Assembly: GCA_030427245.1 (NCBI GenBank)
Contig: JAUHXA010000033.1
Location: 1 to 64,000, forward strand
Reading direction: 5' to 3'
DNA: 64,000 nt
Source: Bacteroidia bacterium
Lineage (GTDB): Bacteria; Bacteroidota; Bacteroidia; Chitinophagales; UBA2359
The stretch's first letter is position 1. Each line of letters opens with the position of its first letter. A program made the translations under genes and the position numbers. The notes under the pieces are model-generated. The model was given only the letters and a program-made list of their open reading frames with translations, did no database searches and was not told the DNA's origin. Shown here piece by piece: positions 38,471 through 47,682 of this stretch.

Positions 38471-38837
38471 AACATTATGATTAATCAATTTTACTTTCCC
38501 TTTAAGCCTTGTATAGTAAGGCTTGAGCCGACCCCCTCAATATTTATTTTTCAACAAAACAAAAAGATTAATCAAAAAATAAAGATTGAATTAAAAGGGC
38601 TAAAAAAGATGAAAACAAGGTTTATTAAAACTCGTTTTGAGTGCAATAAACCCCAAACTTTAAACAAATAACATATAAAACAGAAATCATTTATTTTTCT
38701 AAAAACGACTTCTTGCCACGAGTGCTACCTTTAGTGCGGTGTGGCGGTTATGGTTGTTATAGCTTATCTTCTGATAAGCTCTTTGTTGCGATTGTTTAGT
38801 GGCGATGTCAAAGAACGATGGCATTTTCTATATGATC

Positions 38838-38853
38838 AAAAAATAACTCCTCG
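38838..38853. repeat. Solitary arm of the 119-bp element
   Basis: AAAAAATAACTCCTCG is identical to the 16-bp right arm (reverse complement) of copies 1 and 3. No partner arm is found nearby, so it could be a solo end left by deletion or recombination. Confidence 0.45.
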
Positions 38854-38858
38854 ATTTA

Positions 38859-38929
38859 GACTTTTGAAGTTTTGCTTCAAAGATTTTCGATTAAAATCAA
38901 TCCTTTTTGAAGGGAGAATTTCAAAAGTC
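38859..38929. repeat. Inverted repeat IR-B, related to the 18.9-kb element
   Basis: GACTTTTGAA (38859-38868) and TTCAAAAGTC (38920-38929) are perfect arms. The left arm with flanks, TTTAGACTTTTGAAGTTTT, is identical over 19 bp to the inner arm at 18917. Confidence 0.55.
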
Positions 38930-39113
38930 CTTATTCTTTGTATTTTTAGTTTCACCCAAATATAAGCATATTTTGAATAGTTAAGGTCAAATACGAGTCA
39001 GTTTCTACCCAAAAAGCCATCCTCTTTCCTAAACATCCCGTTAATAAGTTCGTTTTATAGGGAATACTTTAAAGTTATTTACACCTCCCTAACCTCTAAA
39101 TAATTGCAACTCT

Positions 39114-40367
39114 ATGGACTACAATGACTTTATGATTATAGGTATCTCTATCGGTTTGGGTTTACTGATAGGATTGCAGCGAGAACACGTAGACAAAAAA
39201 ATTGCAGGGATTCGCACTTTTACCCTTATCAGTATATTCGGCACTATTTCGGGATTTTTAGCACGAGAATTTGAAAGTGTGTGGATTGTAGGATTAAATG
39301 GGCTTTGTCTTGCCGTATTGATAGGAATGGTAAATATATTGAAGACCAGAGAAGAAAATCCAGATCCAGGTCAAACCACCGAAATTGCCATGCTGCTTGT
39401 GTTTGCTTTGGGAGCCTATTTGGTTTTTGGGAGCAAATTGTTGATTGTCGGTGTTGGAACAGTCACTGCTGTTTTGTTGCATTTCAAAGATACAATTGAA
39501 GATTTTGTAGATACCTTAGATGGTAAGGATATGAAAGCCATCATGCAGTTTGCAGCCATTAGTCTCATCATTTTACCCATTCTACCCGACCAAACTTTCG
39601 GTCCTTATGATGTCTTGAACGCACGAGAAATATGGCTGATGGTGGTGTTGATTGTCGGCATTGGATTGGTGGGATATTTTTTGTTTCAATGGTTGAGTAA
39701 GGAAGCGGGCACGATTACCAACGGCATTTTGGGCGGTTTGATTTCCAGTACAGCCACTACTTTTACCTTTGCGGGACTGACCAAAGATGCCCCTAAAACG
39801 GGTAAGCTGGCGGCCTTTGTGATTGTAACGGCATCGGCGATTGCTTTCATGCGGGTTTTGGTAGAAGTTGCAGTAGTTGCCCCGAATTATTTGTGGCAAA
39901 TTGCCCCTCCGATGTTAGGTATGTTTGTATTTATGATAGCTATTTGTGTGGCTTTGTATTTCTACAACAACGAAGAAAGTGATGAGGAGATACCAAGTCC
40001 CGACAATCCTGCCCAACTAAAAGGGGCATTGATATTTGGCTTTTTGTATGCCGTTGTTTTGTTGGCAGTGGCAGCGTCTAAGGACTATTTCGGTGAAAGT
40101 GGCTTGTATATTGTGTCTATTATCAGTGGTTTGACCGATATGGATGCCATTACTCTCTCCCTCTCCAAAATGGTGAATTCCCAAAACATCGAAGCTGATC
40201 AAGGTTGGCGATTGATTCTTCTTGCAGGCTTATCCAATCTGGCCTTCAAAGGTGGAGTTGTCTTTACAGTGGGCAATAAAAATCTTAAAAAATACATTGG
40301 TATTGCTTTTGGCCTCTGCATTGTGGTTGGATTATTGGCGATTTTTTTGTGGCCCAAAGCAGGATGA
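39114..40367 (+). CDS. MgtC/SapB-DUF4010 family membrane protein
   Basis: The 417-residue polytopic protein has an N-terminal MgtC/SapB-like domain (about 1-140) with the marker GLLIGLQREHVDKKIAGIRTF. A second membrane domain (about 180-417, DUF4010) has GGLISSTATTFTFAGL and SGLTDMDAITLSLS. About eleven helices are visible. Members are linked to Mg2+ homeostasis or ion channel-like activity, but the reaction is unproven. The stop codon is followed without gap by an 8/9-bp tandem repeat. Confidence 0.87.
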   Translation: MDYNDFMIIGISIGLGLLIGLQREHVDKKIAGIRTFTLISIFGTISGFLAREFESVWIVGLNGLCLAVLIGMVNILKTREENPDPGQTTEIAMLLVFALGAYLVFGSKLLIVGVGTVTAVLLHFKDTIEDFVDTLDGKDMKAIMQFAAISLIILPILPDQTFGPYDVLNAREIWLMVVLIVGIGLVGYFLFQWLSKEAGTITNGILGGLISSTATTFTFAGLTKDAPKTGKLAAFVIVTASAIAFMRVLVEVAVVAPNYLWQIAPPMLGMFVFMIAICVALYFYNNEESDEEIPSPDNPAQLKGALIFGFLYAVVLLAVAASKDYFGESGLYIVSIISGLTDMDAITLSLSKMVNSQNIEADQGWRLILLAGLSNLAFKGGVVFTVGNKNLKKYIGIAFGLCIVVGLLAIFLWPKAG

Positions 40368-40594
40368 TGCTTTGGATGCTTGGATGCTTGGATGCTTTGG
40401 ATGCTTTGGATGCTTTGGATGCTTTGGATGCTTTGGATGATTGGATGCTTTGGATGCTTTGGATGCTTTGGATGCTTTGGATGATTGGATGCTTGGATGC
40501 TTGGATGATTGGATGCTTTGGATGATTGGATGCTTTGGATGCTTTGGATGATTGGATGCTTTGGATGCTTTGGATGCTTTGGATGATTGGATGA
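40363..40594. repeat. 8/9-bp tandem repeat (GGATGCTTT / GGATGCTT / GGATGATT)
   Basis: About 26 units of mixed 8 and 9 bp overlap the stop codon of the upstream gene and fill the convergent gap. Unit mixture changes phase repeatedly, so no long frame runs through it. Confidence 0.92.
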
Positions 40595-40689
40595 GTTGCG
40601 TATTCGAGCCTGCTGACTTAAAGATGTTAATTTATCGGCCTTTCGCCCGTATCGCCGAATGAGTTCGGTACTATTTTGAACTCTAAATC

Positions 40690-42210
40690 CTAGCCCTTCA
40701 ACCGATTCATCCCTGCTTTCGCCTGTTGGTCAATGCTGTCTTTGTATTCGTGGTTTTTGAAGCGAAGACACTTTTTGAAGTACAGCATAGCTGTTTCTTT
40801 TTCATTCTGACGTTCATAGAGTTTCGCCAATTGCAGAGAAGCTTTGGGTGCAAAGAAATGACCTCCGCCCAACTCTTGGTCTTTTTCGATGGTTTTTTTG
40901 TAGTATTCAACAGCCTTGTTATTCTGCCCTAAGCCCTCGTAGATTCTACCAAAACGGTAATCACATTCCAATCGTTCGGCAGGTGTTTTGTAGTCTTGCA
41001 GGCTGTTGGATTGTAGAACCGTCAAAGCCTTTTGAAAATATCCTCCATCAAACAGTAATCGCCCCTTCAACAAAGTTGGATTGGGTACAGTGCCTTCTAC
41101 TGCTTCTTTATAAGCTTGTTTGTCGGGGTCGGCCCATTTGCTGCCCTTGGTTTTGCAGAACTCCATGTACTTTCCATAAGCGGCTTCGTCTTTGTTGATT
41201 ACCAAAGCATGCCAAGCCAATTTTTGATAGGCTTCTTTGATAAAATGTTTTCCATTGAAGTTATTGACAAATCGCTTTAAATATACATCTGCATCCGCAT
41301 CCAAACGGTTGATTTTCATAGTTCCCAACAGAAAATCGAGTAAATAAAAATCAATGTATTCATTGCCTTTTGGGCGATTTGTTAGGAGTTTTATTGCATA
41401 ATCATTGTGTCCTGTGCGGAACGCTAATTGTGCGGCGACCAATGTATTGAGTAGATTGGTTTGGGTAGGAAGCTTTTGGGCCACTTGCCATGCTTGCTCG
41501 GTTTTGGTGTCGATATAAATCAGAAAAAAGGAGTGCAAGAGTTTGGTTTCTTCATAAAAGAGGCGGTTATTTTTGGCGGAATATTGAAGGTAAGATTGAA
41601 TTTCGCCCATGCCTTGTGCAATCGTTCCGTGCATACCCAAAATTTTCATGCCCCACTGATAGTTGTCGGGAACGGTGCCGACCATTGCATGTAAAATACC
41701 GAGTGATTTATTGTTGGGAGCAAAATCGGGAAACTTTTTTTGGTTGGCTTCGAGCAGTTTGTATGCTCTGCGAATCTCCCAAACGGCTTTAAAATATTGA
41801 GCAAATTTGATGCGGGCAAATGCCCATTGAAGGTTGACTTCTGCTTGACTAAACAAATAATAGGGAGAGCTTTCATCGCCTTCTGCCAATAAGTCCAAGC
41901 GTTTGTCCTTATTGTCAATTCGTGCGTCTAATTCGGCTTCTTCTTCGGTGATGAAAACGGTAAAAAAATCAATGTAATTCTCTATTAAAACAGGAATGAG
42001 GTTGTGGGGATTTGTTGTTTTTTCTTGCTCCAACAACCTCTTTCCTTCTTGCAGTCGAAGGCTGAATATTTCTTCGTATGCTTGCTGACATCGGGAATTG
42101 AAGTCAAAAGTTTGGGCTATACTTTGGAAAAATGGAAAGGTGAGTAACAATAAAATATAGCTGAACTTTTGTATAGTTATCGGATACCTTAGTTTATACG
42201 AAAAAATCAT
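40690..42210 (-). CDS. Secreted TPR protein
   Basis: The 506-residue product has a hydrophobic signal segment (FSYILLLLTFPFFQSIAQ) and is otherwise helical. TPR-like units include FSLRLQEGKRLLEQEKTTNP, CDYRFGRIYEGLGQNNKAVE and LAKLYERQNEKETAMLYFKK near the end. Such proteins are periplasmic scaffolds; partners are unknown. The start at 42210 gives a basic N-region and the signal; further in-frame ATGs (42243, 42351) would overlap the upstream zinc-ribbon gene. It follows that gene on the same strand by 59 bp and may share its transcript. Confidence 0.78.
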   Translation of the reverse strand: MIFSYKLRYPITIQKFSYILLLLTFPFFQSIAQTFDFNSRCQQAYEEIFSLRLQEGKRLLEQEKTTNPHNLIPVLIENYIDFFTVFITEEEAELDARIDNKDKRLDLLAEGDESSPYYLFSQAEVNLQWAFARIKFAQYFKAVWEIRRAYKLLEANQKKFPDFAPNNKSLGILHAMVGTVPDNYQWGMKILGMHGTIAQGMGEIQSYLQYSAKNNRLFYEETKLLHSFFLIYIDTKTEQAWQVAQKLPTQTNLLNTLVAAQLAFRTGHNDYAIKLLTNRPKGNEYIDFYLLDFLLGTMKINRLDADADVYLKRFVNNFNGKHFIKEAYQKLAWHALVINKDEAAYGKYMEFCKTKGSKWADPDKQAYKEAVEGTVPNPTLLKGRLLFDGGYFQKALTVLQSNSLQDYKTPAERLECDYRFGRIYEGLGQNNKAVEYYKKTIEKDQELGGGHFFAPKASLQLAKLYERQNEKETAMLYFKKCLRFKNHEYKDSIDQQAKAGMNRLKG

Positions 42211-42269
42211 GTTTTGATAATTTTGGATTAAAATTTTAAACATTTTAGGTATCCGATACCTGAACTGTG

Positions 42270-43049
42270 TTATTTCAACATCTTCGCCACATTTTCCTCT
42301 ACTTCCATTTGAATTTCCGCATCTATCAATATACGGCTGCAATGTTCGCAAAGGATGATTTTTTTGTGGTGTTGAACTTCCAATTGACGTTGAGGAGGAA
42401 TCTTACCAAAACAACCGCCACAAGCATCACGTTCTACCATGACTACCCCCAAACCATTTCTATATGCATTTCGGGTGCGCTTGTAAGCTTTCAACAATCG
42501 ATCTTCCACATTCTTTTCCGCCACTTTAGACTTCTTCAACAAAGCTTGTTCCTCTTTCTCCGTTTCAGCGGTGATGACTTCCAGTTCTTTCTTCTTGATT
42601 TCTAAGTCCTTCAACTTCGAATCACGTCTGTCTTCTGACTCATGAAGATATGTTTCATGACTTTCGATTTGTCTTTGAGCATCTCGCATCTTCTTGTTTG
42701 CCAACTGAATAGAAAGACGCTGCATTTCCAACTCCTTGTTCAAAGCATCAAACTCTCGATTGTTTTTCACATTCAAAAGTTGTTTGTCGTACTTCTCAAT
42801 TAAGGCTTCGCTTTCTTTTACACCCGCTTGATTTTGACTAATAAAGCTGTTGATGTCCGCAATCTCTTTGTTGATTTTACTAATTCGCTTATCCAAACCA
42901 GCAATTTCATCTTCCAAATCTTCAACTTCAATAGGCAATTCTCCTCTTAAAACTCTAATTTCATCTGTTTTAGAATCAATCAATTGCAAAGTATAAAGCC
43001 CAATTAATTTGTCTTTTACAGGGTTCGCTTCACTAATAACTTTTGACAT
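42270..43049 (-). CDS. Coiled-coil C4 zinc-ribbon protein (DUF164-like)
   Basis: The 259-residue protein is a long antiparallel coiled coil (about 25-185, rich in EIAGLDKRISKINKEIADIN patterns) followed by a zinc ribbon with two Cys pairs, ACGGCFGKIP and LCEHCSRIL. The design matches the widespread zf-RING_7/DUF164 family, proposed to bind nucleic acids or act in translation or division. The reaction is unknown. The gene follows the Nif3-like gene by 26 bp, a pairing seen in many bacteria, which suggests a shared function. Confidence 0.88.
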   Translation of the reverse strand: MSKVISEANPVKDKLIGLYTLQLIDSKTDEIRVLRGELPIEVEDLEDEIAGLDKRISKINKEIADINSFISQNQAGVKESEALIEKYDKQLLNVKNNREFDALNKELEMQRLSIQLANKKMRDAQRQIESHETYLHESEDRRDSKLKDLEIKKKELEVITAETEKEEQALLKKSKVAEKNVEDRLLKAYKRTRNAYRNGLGVVMVERDACGGCFGKIPPQRQLEVQHHKKIILCEHCSRILIDAEIQMEVEENVAKMLK

Positions 43050-43075
43050 ATTTGTAATTTATATTTTTTAGCTCT

Positions 43076-44149
43076 TTAGATAAAATATTTGACAGGATTG
43101 GTATTAGTATTCGATAAAACAGCCGCAAAGTTACTAAATTTTTTCTGTAATAGTTCCTGAAACAGCTCCATTGTAAATTGTTCGCTTTCATAATGACCAA
43201 TGTCGGCTATCACTATTTTTCCCTCGGCATCAAAAAACTGGTGATACTTGTAATCCGCTGTTACAAACACATCTGCGCCTTTTGCTATTGCAGTAGAGAG
43301 CAAGAAACTTCCCGCCCCTCCACAGACTGCCACTTTTCTCACCTTCTTTCGGCGTAAAGGGGTATGTCTAACACAAGGCGTTTGCATATTGTTTTTCAGA
43401 GTTTTCAAAAATTCTTTCTCATTGACGGCTTCCGACAATTCTCCTATCATACCCGACCCAACTTGCTGATAACGATTGCCCAACGAAACAATGGTATAAC
43501 TCGGTTTTGGCTGAGGATGTGTTTGGTGAATAGCTCTCAAAACCCGTCCTTCAATTGGTGCTGCATAAATCGCCTCGATTTTGATTTCGCCTTGCTGTGC
43601 TTGCTGCGACAATTCAGCGTTTTCAAAAGTACTGACTCCCAACACATTGAAACTCGTATTGTCGAAATCTCCCACATACCCTACGCCAACATTAAATAGA
43701 GCTTGCCGCAAAATATCTGCTTGTGCCAATGGACACAGGACACTAATTTGCTTCAACAGGTCTTTTTTAGGAGCAAGTATTTCACAGTTTTGCAAACCCA
43801 ATTTTTGAGCTATTTTGGCATTTACTCCCTGTCGAACATTGTCGAGATTGGTATGTGCTGCATATATCGCAATGTCGTTTTTGATGGCTTTGATGATGGT
43901 GCGTTCCACATAGTTCTTGCCAGTGAATTTTTTCAGTCCACCAAATACAATGGGATGATGGGCAATAATCAAATTGCAGCCTTCTTCAATGGCTTCATCC
44001 ACAACAGATTCGATAGAATCCAAACACAAAAGTGCTTTCTCACAGACTGCATCGGGATTGCCGACTATCAAGCCTGCATTATCATAACTTTCTTGATAGG
44101 CTAAGGGAGCAATGGTTTCGAGGTATTGTGTGATGTCTTTGATTTTCAT
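43076..44149 (-). CDS. Nif3-like dinuclear metal centre protein
   Basis: The 357-residue protein belongs to the Nif3/YbgI family, which forms a toroidal hexamer with a two-metal site. Metal-binding stretches are visible: LIIAHHPIVFGGLK, YAAHTNLDN and the C-terminal IADIGHYESEQFT. Between the two conserved halves an inserted PII/CutA1-like domain (about 125-235) is present, as in longer bacterial members. Annotated as GTP cyclohydrolase 1 type 2 in databases, but its reaction is not settled. First gene of a unit with the zinc-ribbon gene. Confidence 0.92.
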   Translation of the reverse strand: MKIKDITQYLETIAPLAYQESYDNAGLIVGNPDAVCEKALLCLDSIESVVDEAIEEGCNLIIAHHPIVFGGLKKFTGKNYVERTIIKAIKNDIAIYAAHTNLDNVRQGVNAKIAQKLGLQNCEILAPKKDLLKQISVLCPLAQADILRQALFNVGVGYVGDFDNTSFNVLGVSTFENAELSQQAQQGEIKIEAIYAAPIEGRVLRAIHQTHPQPKPSYTIVSLGNRYQQVGSGMIGELSEAVNEKEFLKTLKNNMQTPCVRHTPLRRKKVRKVAVCGGAGSFLLSTAIAKGADVFVTADYKYHQFFDAEGKIVIADIGHYESEQFTMELFQELLQKKFSNFAAVLSNTNTNPVKYFI

Positions 44150-44372
44150 AGTATAGAATATAAAATAAAAACGATGGAATATTACGATAACAAAAATACA
44201 CTTTTTACCAATGACAATAGAATTATAAAAGTAGTGTTTTTGAAGATGGACGCTTTAATAAGCTTTATTTCGGCCAAGTATCTGACCTTTCTGTTTTCGT
44301 CAATAAAACAAACCTACTTTATAGACAGTTAAGATGATAGTTTTTGATTTTAAAAAAGATATACACTACAAT

Positions 44373-45965
44373 ATGAAAAATAATTTTGTTTTTTTCCTTT
44401 TCGTCTGCCTCCTCTCCTCCTCTTTTATTTTTACTTCCATCCATGCTCAAAACATTGCTGATAATGTAGAAGTTACTTGGGGAAATCAACACAAAGAAAA
44501 ATCTGGTTCGTTTATCACCGAAGTCATTGGCATTGACGACGAACAAATCTATGTGCTTCGATATCGCAGACCGATGGGCGGATTGGCAATGCTTCAAAAT
44601 GCTCCTGAATTTTTGATTGAAGCTTATGATAAAAAAGGGAACTTCAAATCCAATCGAGAAATTCCGAATAGGTATGATAAGATGCGAATGGAATTTGAGT
44701 TTGTCATTTACTTCAACAATCGCTTGCTGCTTTTTACCTCCAATTACGATCGTTCTGACAAAACCAATGTTTTGTATATGCACGAAATTGACAAGCGCAC
44801 TTTGTCTGTAAAAGGCAAACCTCAGCAAGTCGCTTTTGCAAAAGGGAGAAGTCAAGGAAACACAGGCGATTTTGCCTATAAGTTGTCCTTCAATCGCAAA
44901 CAATTGGTGATTGTAGACTTTGCAGCTTATAAGCGCAAGGAGCAAGATGAGTTTGGCGCACAAGTGTTTGACAAAGACATGAACCTACTTTGGCGAAAAG
45001 ATATGAAAGTGCCTTATCAGGATCATTTGTTCGACATTGAAGGATATGAAGTTGATAATCAGGGCAATTTTTACCTACTTGCAGTCGTCTATGAAGGTCG
45101 TGCAGTCAAAAAACGAGGTGGAAAAGCGAACTATGAATATTCAATTTGGTCTTATACCGACAAGGGCAACAATACGAAAGAATACAAAATGGGCTTAGGC
45201 GATTCTTTCATTACCGATATGACCTTTAGGGTTTCCAATACTGGAGAAATTGTTTGTGCAGGTTTTTACTCGCCCAAAAGCACCTATCGAATCAGTGGCA
45301 CTTTCTACCAAAAAATCAATCCACAAACAACCGAAGTTGAACTGCAAACCAACAAAGCATTTGACACCCAGTTTTTAGCTGAATTTATGTCGGACAAGAA
45401 AGCGGAAAAAGGCAAAGGTTTGTATCGTTTTGACTTGGACAACATGATTTTGAGAAGTGATGGGGGGGCGATTTTGATGGCAGAACAGTTTTATATAGAC
45501 GAGCGAACTACGACTTCAAGAGTGGGTTACAGAAATGAAACCCAAACCGATTATTACTACTACTACAACGACATCATTGTCGTGAATATAGCTCCAACGG
45601 GTGAAACTGAATGGGCAACTAAAGTCCCAAAATACCAAGTGACGAGCAACGATGGCGGACATTTCTCCTCCTACTCTTATATGCTCAAAGGAAGCAATAT
45701 TCACTTGATTTACAACGACAATCCTAAAAACTTGTTTCCCTCCAATGGAAGTCAACGTACTTATTCCTTCAATGGCAAAAAATCAGTGGTGACCTTGGCT
45801 ACTTTATCAGCAGACGGGCACCTCAAACGCTCTCTTTTGTTTAGCAATCGAGACGAACGCATTATCACCCGCCCCAAAGCTTGTGAACAAATGTCAATAG
45901 ACCAAATGGTGGTTTGTGGCGAGTGGGGTCGAAGGGCAAAAGTGGGGATATTAACTTTCGAATAA
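44373..45965 (+). CDS. Secreted beta-propeller-like protein, unknown function
   Basis: The 530-residue product has a signal peptide (FVFFLFVCLLSSSFIFTSIHAQ). The mature part consists of repeated beta-rich blocks (VIGIDDEQIYVLRYRRPMGG, KGNFKSNREIPNR, YEVDNQGNFYLLAVVYEG) that suggest a propeller. A Tyr run (DYYYYYNDI) is notable at about residue 403. An ATG 13 codons upstream would place charged residues before the signal and is not preferred. I cannot name the family. The next gene begins about 35 bp after the stop. Confidence 0.75.
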   Translation: MKNNFVFFLFVCLLSSSFIFTSIHAQNIADNVEVTWGNQHKEKSGSFITEVIGIDDEQIYVLRYRRPMGGLAMLQNAPEFLIEAYDKKGNFKSNREIPNRYDKMRMEFEFVIYFNNRLLLFTSNYDRSDKTNVLYMHEIDKRTLSVKGKPQQVAFAKGRSQGNTGDFAYKLSFNRKQLVIVDFAAYKRKEQDEFGAQVFDKDMNLLWRKDMKVPYQDHLFDIEGYEVDNQGNFYLLAVVYEGRAVKKRGGKANYEYSIWSYTDKGNNTKEYKMGLGDSFITDMTFRVSNTGEIVCAGFYSPKSTYRISGTFYQKINPQTTEVELQTNKAFDTQFLAEFMSDKKAEKGKGLYRFDLDNMILRSDGGAILMAEQFYIDERTTTSRVGYRNETQTDYYYYYNDIIVVNIAPTGETEWATKVPKYQVTSNDGGHFSSYSYMLKGSNIHLIYNDNPKNLFPSNGSQRTYSFNGKKSVVTLATLSADGHLKRSLLFSNRDERIITRPKACEQMSIDQMVVCGEWGRRAKVGILTFE

Positions 45966-46000
45966 AGAAAGTCTTATCTTGCAGCCAAATTCTGTAATAC

Positions 46001-47521
46001 ATGATTGAATCGATATTAGCCAATAAGAAAGCATTTTTCTTATTGGCTATTTATGTCCTTATTTTGGGCTTGGTGCGGGTTTTATTATCAGATGGTATTG
46101 AAATTGATGAAGCAGAACAATCTTACCTTTCTCAGTGGTTTTTGTGGGGTTATGATATCCAACCTCCGCTTTATACTTGGATGACCATTGCCTTGATTGA
46201 AGTATTGGGCAATCATCATTGGGTTTATGTTTTGCTTAGAATGTGTCTATTTTTCCTGAGCTATTGGGGACTTTTTCTGCTTTTCAGTCGTTTGAGCCAA
46301 AACAAAAAAATAGGATGGGCAGCTGTAGTTTTTTCCTTATTCCTACCTCAGTTTTCTACTGAATCACTTCGTCATACACATACCGTTTTGGTGACAATGG
46401 CAAGTATTTGGACTTTGGTTTGCATCGAAAGAATTTGGAAGAAGCCCGATTTGAAGTATTACATTCTGCTTGGTTTCACCCTATCCATAGGTATTCTGTC
46501 CAAATACAACTTTCTGATTTTTATGTCCAGTATTGGGGCAACCTTACTTTTGATACCTAAAGGCAGACATTTATTGTTTACCTGGAAAACACCTGTGACT
46601 TTCCTTATTGTTCTTTTATTCATCAGACCTCATTTTATTTGGGTTTGGGAACACGTGTGGGAATTGTCTAGTGGAGTAAGGTCTGATTTGGGTTCTACCG
46701 ATGCTGCAACATTGCCTTCTTCATGGGCTGCTAAAATGATGGGTTTGGGTGTTTTGTGGATCAATCTGTTGTCCTTTTTGTCTGCCTTCTTAGTCGTTTT
46801 TGTGGTAAGTCATGCCCATCGCTTCAAATCAGCCTTTCAAAATACAAGTGAATGGACGAGATTTTTTGAATACTTTTTTTTGTTGGTCATGGGTCAATTC
46901 ATTCTGATGGTTGTCCTCTTCAATGCTACTATTTTTCACGAAAGATGGATGCAGCCCTTTTTTGTGTTTTTTCCAGGCTACTGTTTGCTGAAGTTCTACC
47001 CTTATTCTTTGCCTCTGAAAAAGTGGAAAAGCTTTCAGAGATTGGGTTATTTGGCAGTTTTGGTAATTCTGACAATTGTTGTGGCTCGTATTGCGATAGT
47101 ACCGATTTTCCTTCAAAAAACGATTCGCCTCAATTTGCCTCACAAAGAATTTTGTAAAAGTTTACAATCGACTGTAAAAGAAAAAGAGATTGACCTTATT
47201 CTCACCGATGATGTTTTGCTGGGCGGTTATCTCAATCAAACATTCCCTGAAATACCTGTGGTGGTACAAGAACCCAAATACAAGCTTGTAAATAGCCATG
47301 AACATGGTGAAAATAAGAACGCCCTATTGATTTGGACCTGGTCTTGGAGGGTTTCCTCAAATTACAAACCTCCAAAAGTCCCTCTTCCTCTTCAATCCCT
47401 ACTGAATACTCACAACAAAGAACCCGCTATAAGCAATATCCAAACCTTCAACTTTGAATACACGCCCTCCAAAAAAGCGTCTTATCGTTATTACCTCTTG
47501 CAGGATTTCAACTATCGTTAA
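46001..47521 (+). CDS. GT39-like membrane glycosyltransferase (paralogue 1)
   Basis: The 506-residue polytopic protein matches the ArnT/PMT superfamily. The first external loop has the catalytic acidic pair in IDEAEQSYLSQWFLWGYD followed by QPPLYTW. SLRHTHTVLV and the conserved GILSKYNFLIF follow. These enzymes transfer sugar from a polyprenyl-phosphate donor to lipids, glycans or proteins on the outer face of the inner membrane. A C-terminal soluble part (about 390-506) is variable. It is a close paralogue of the gene at 47683; copy 3 of the 119-bp element separates them. Confidence 0.87.
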   Translation: MIESILANKKAFFLLAIYVLILGLVRVLLSDGIEIDEAEQSYLSQWFLWGYDIQPPLYTWMTIALIEVLGNHHWVYVLLRMCLFFLSYWGLFLLFSRLSQNKKIGWAAVVFSLFLPQFSTESLRHTHTVLVTMASIWTLVCIERIWKKPDLKYYILLGFTLSIGILSKYNFLIFMSSIGATLLLIPKGRHLLFTWKTPVTFLIVLLFIRPHFIWVWEHVWELSSGVRSDLGSTDAATLPSSWAAKMMGLGVLWINLLSFLSAFLVVFVVSHAHRFKSAFQNTSEWTRFFEYFFLLVMGQFILMVVLFNATIFHERWMQPFFVFFPGYCLLKFYPYSLPLKKWKSFQRLGYLAVLVILTIVVARIAIVPIFLQKTIRLNLPHKEFCKSLQSTVKEKEIDLILTDDVLLGGYLNQTFPEIPVVVQEPKYKLVNSHEHGENKNALLIWTWSWRVSSNYKPPKVPLPLQSLLNTHNKEPAISNIQTFNFEYTPSKKASYRYYLLQDFNYR

Positions 47522-47529
47522 ATCTTAGC

Positions 47530-47648
47530 AAAAAAGAAAAAATAACTCATCGACCAATATTCCCCTTTTGAAAAGCCTGCCCCGATTTCTCGGTGGGGGA
47601 TGGGGTATGTTAGCAAAAGAAAACGAGGAGTTATTTTTTTACCCTTAC
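47530..47648. mobile_element. 119-bp MITE-like inverted-repeat element, copy 3
   Basis: Identical in arms and length to copy 1, with a perfect 5-bp duplication TTAGC (47525-47529 and 47649-47653). It lies 8 bp after the stop of the first glycosyltransferase gene and before its paralogue. Confidence 0.88.
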
Positions 47649-47682
47649 TTAGCAAAAAGAAATATCTTGCAACCAAATTAGA

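Larger units (their letters stand above)
38471..39113. other. Non-coding stretch right of the CRISPR leader
   Basis: No credible gene is seen. AAGCCTT (38504-38510) and AAGGCTT (38518-38524) form a small perfect hairpin. The only open frame (38477-38671) has no protein character. IR-B and an isolated arm of the 119-bp element follow. Confidence 0.5.

Noticed and set aside
38477-38671. 64-codon frame right of the CRISPR leader
   Set aside because: Lys/Ile/Phe-rich translation of AT-rich DNA, without ribosome site or recognisable domain.
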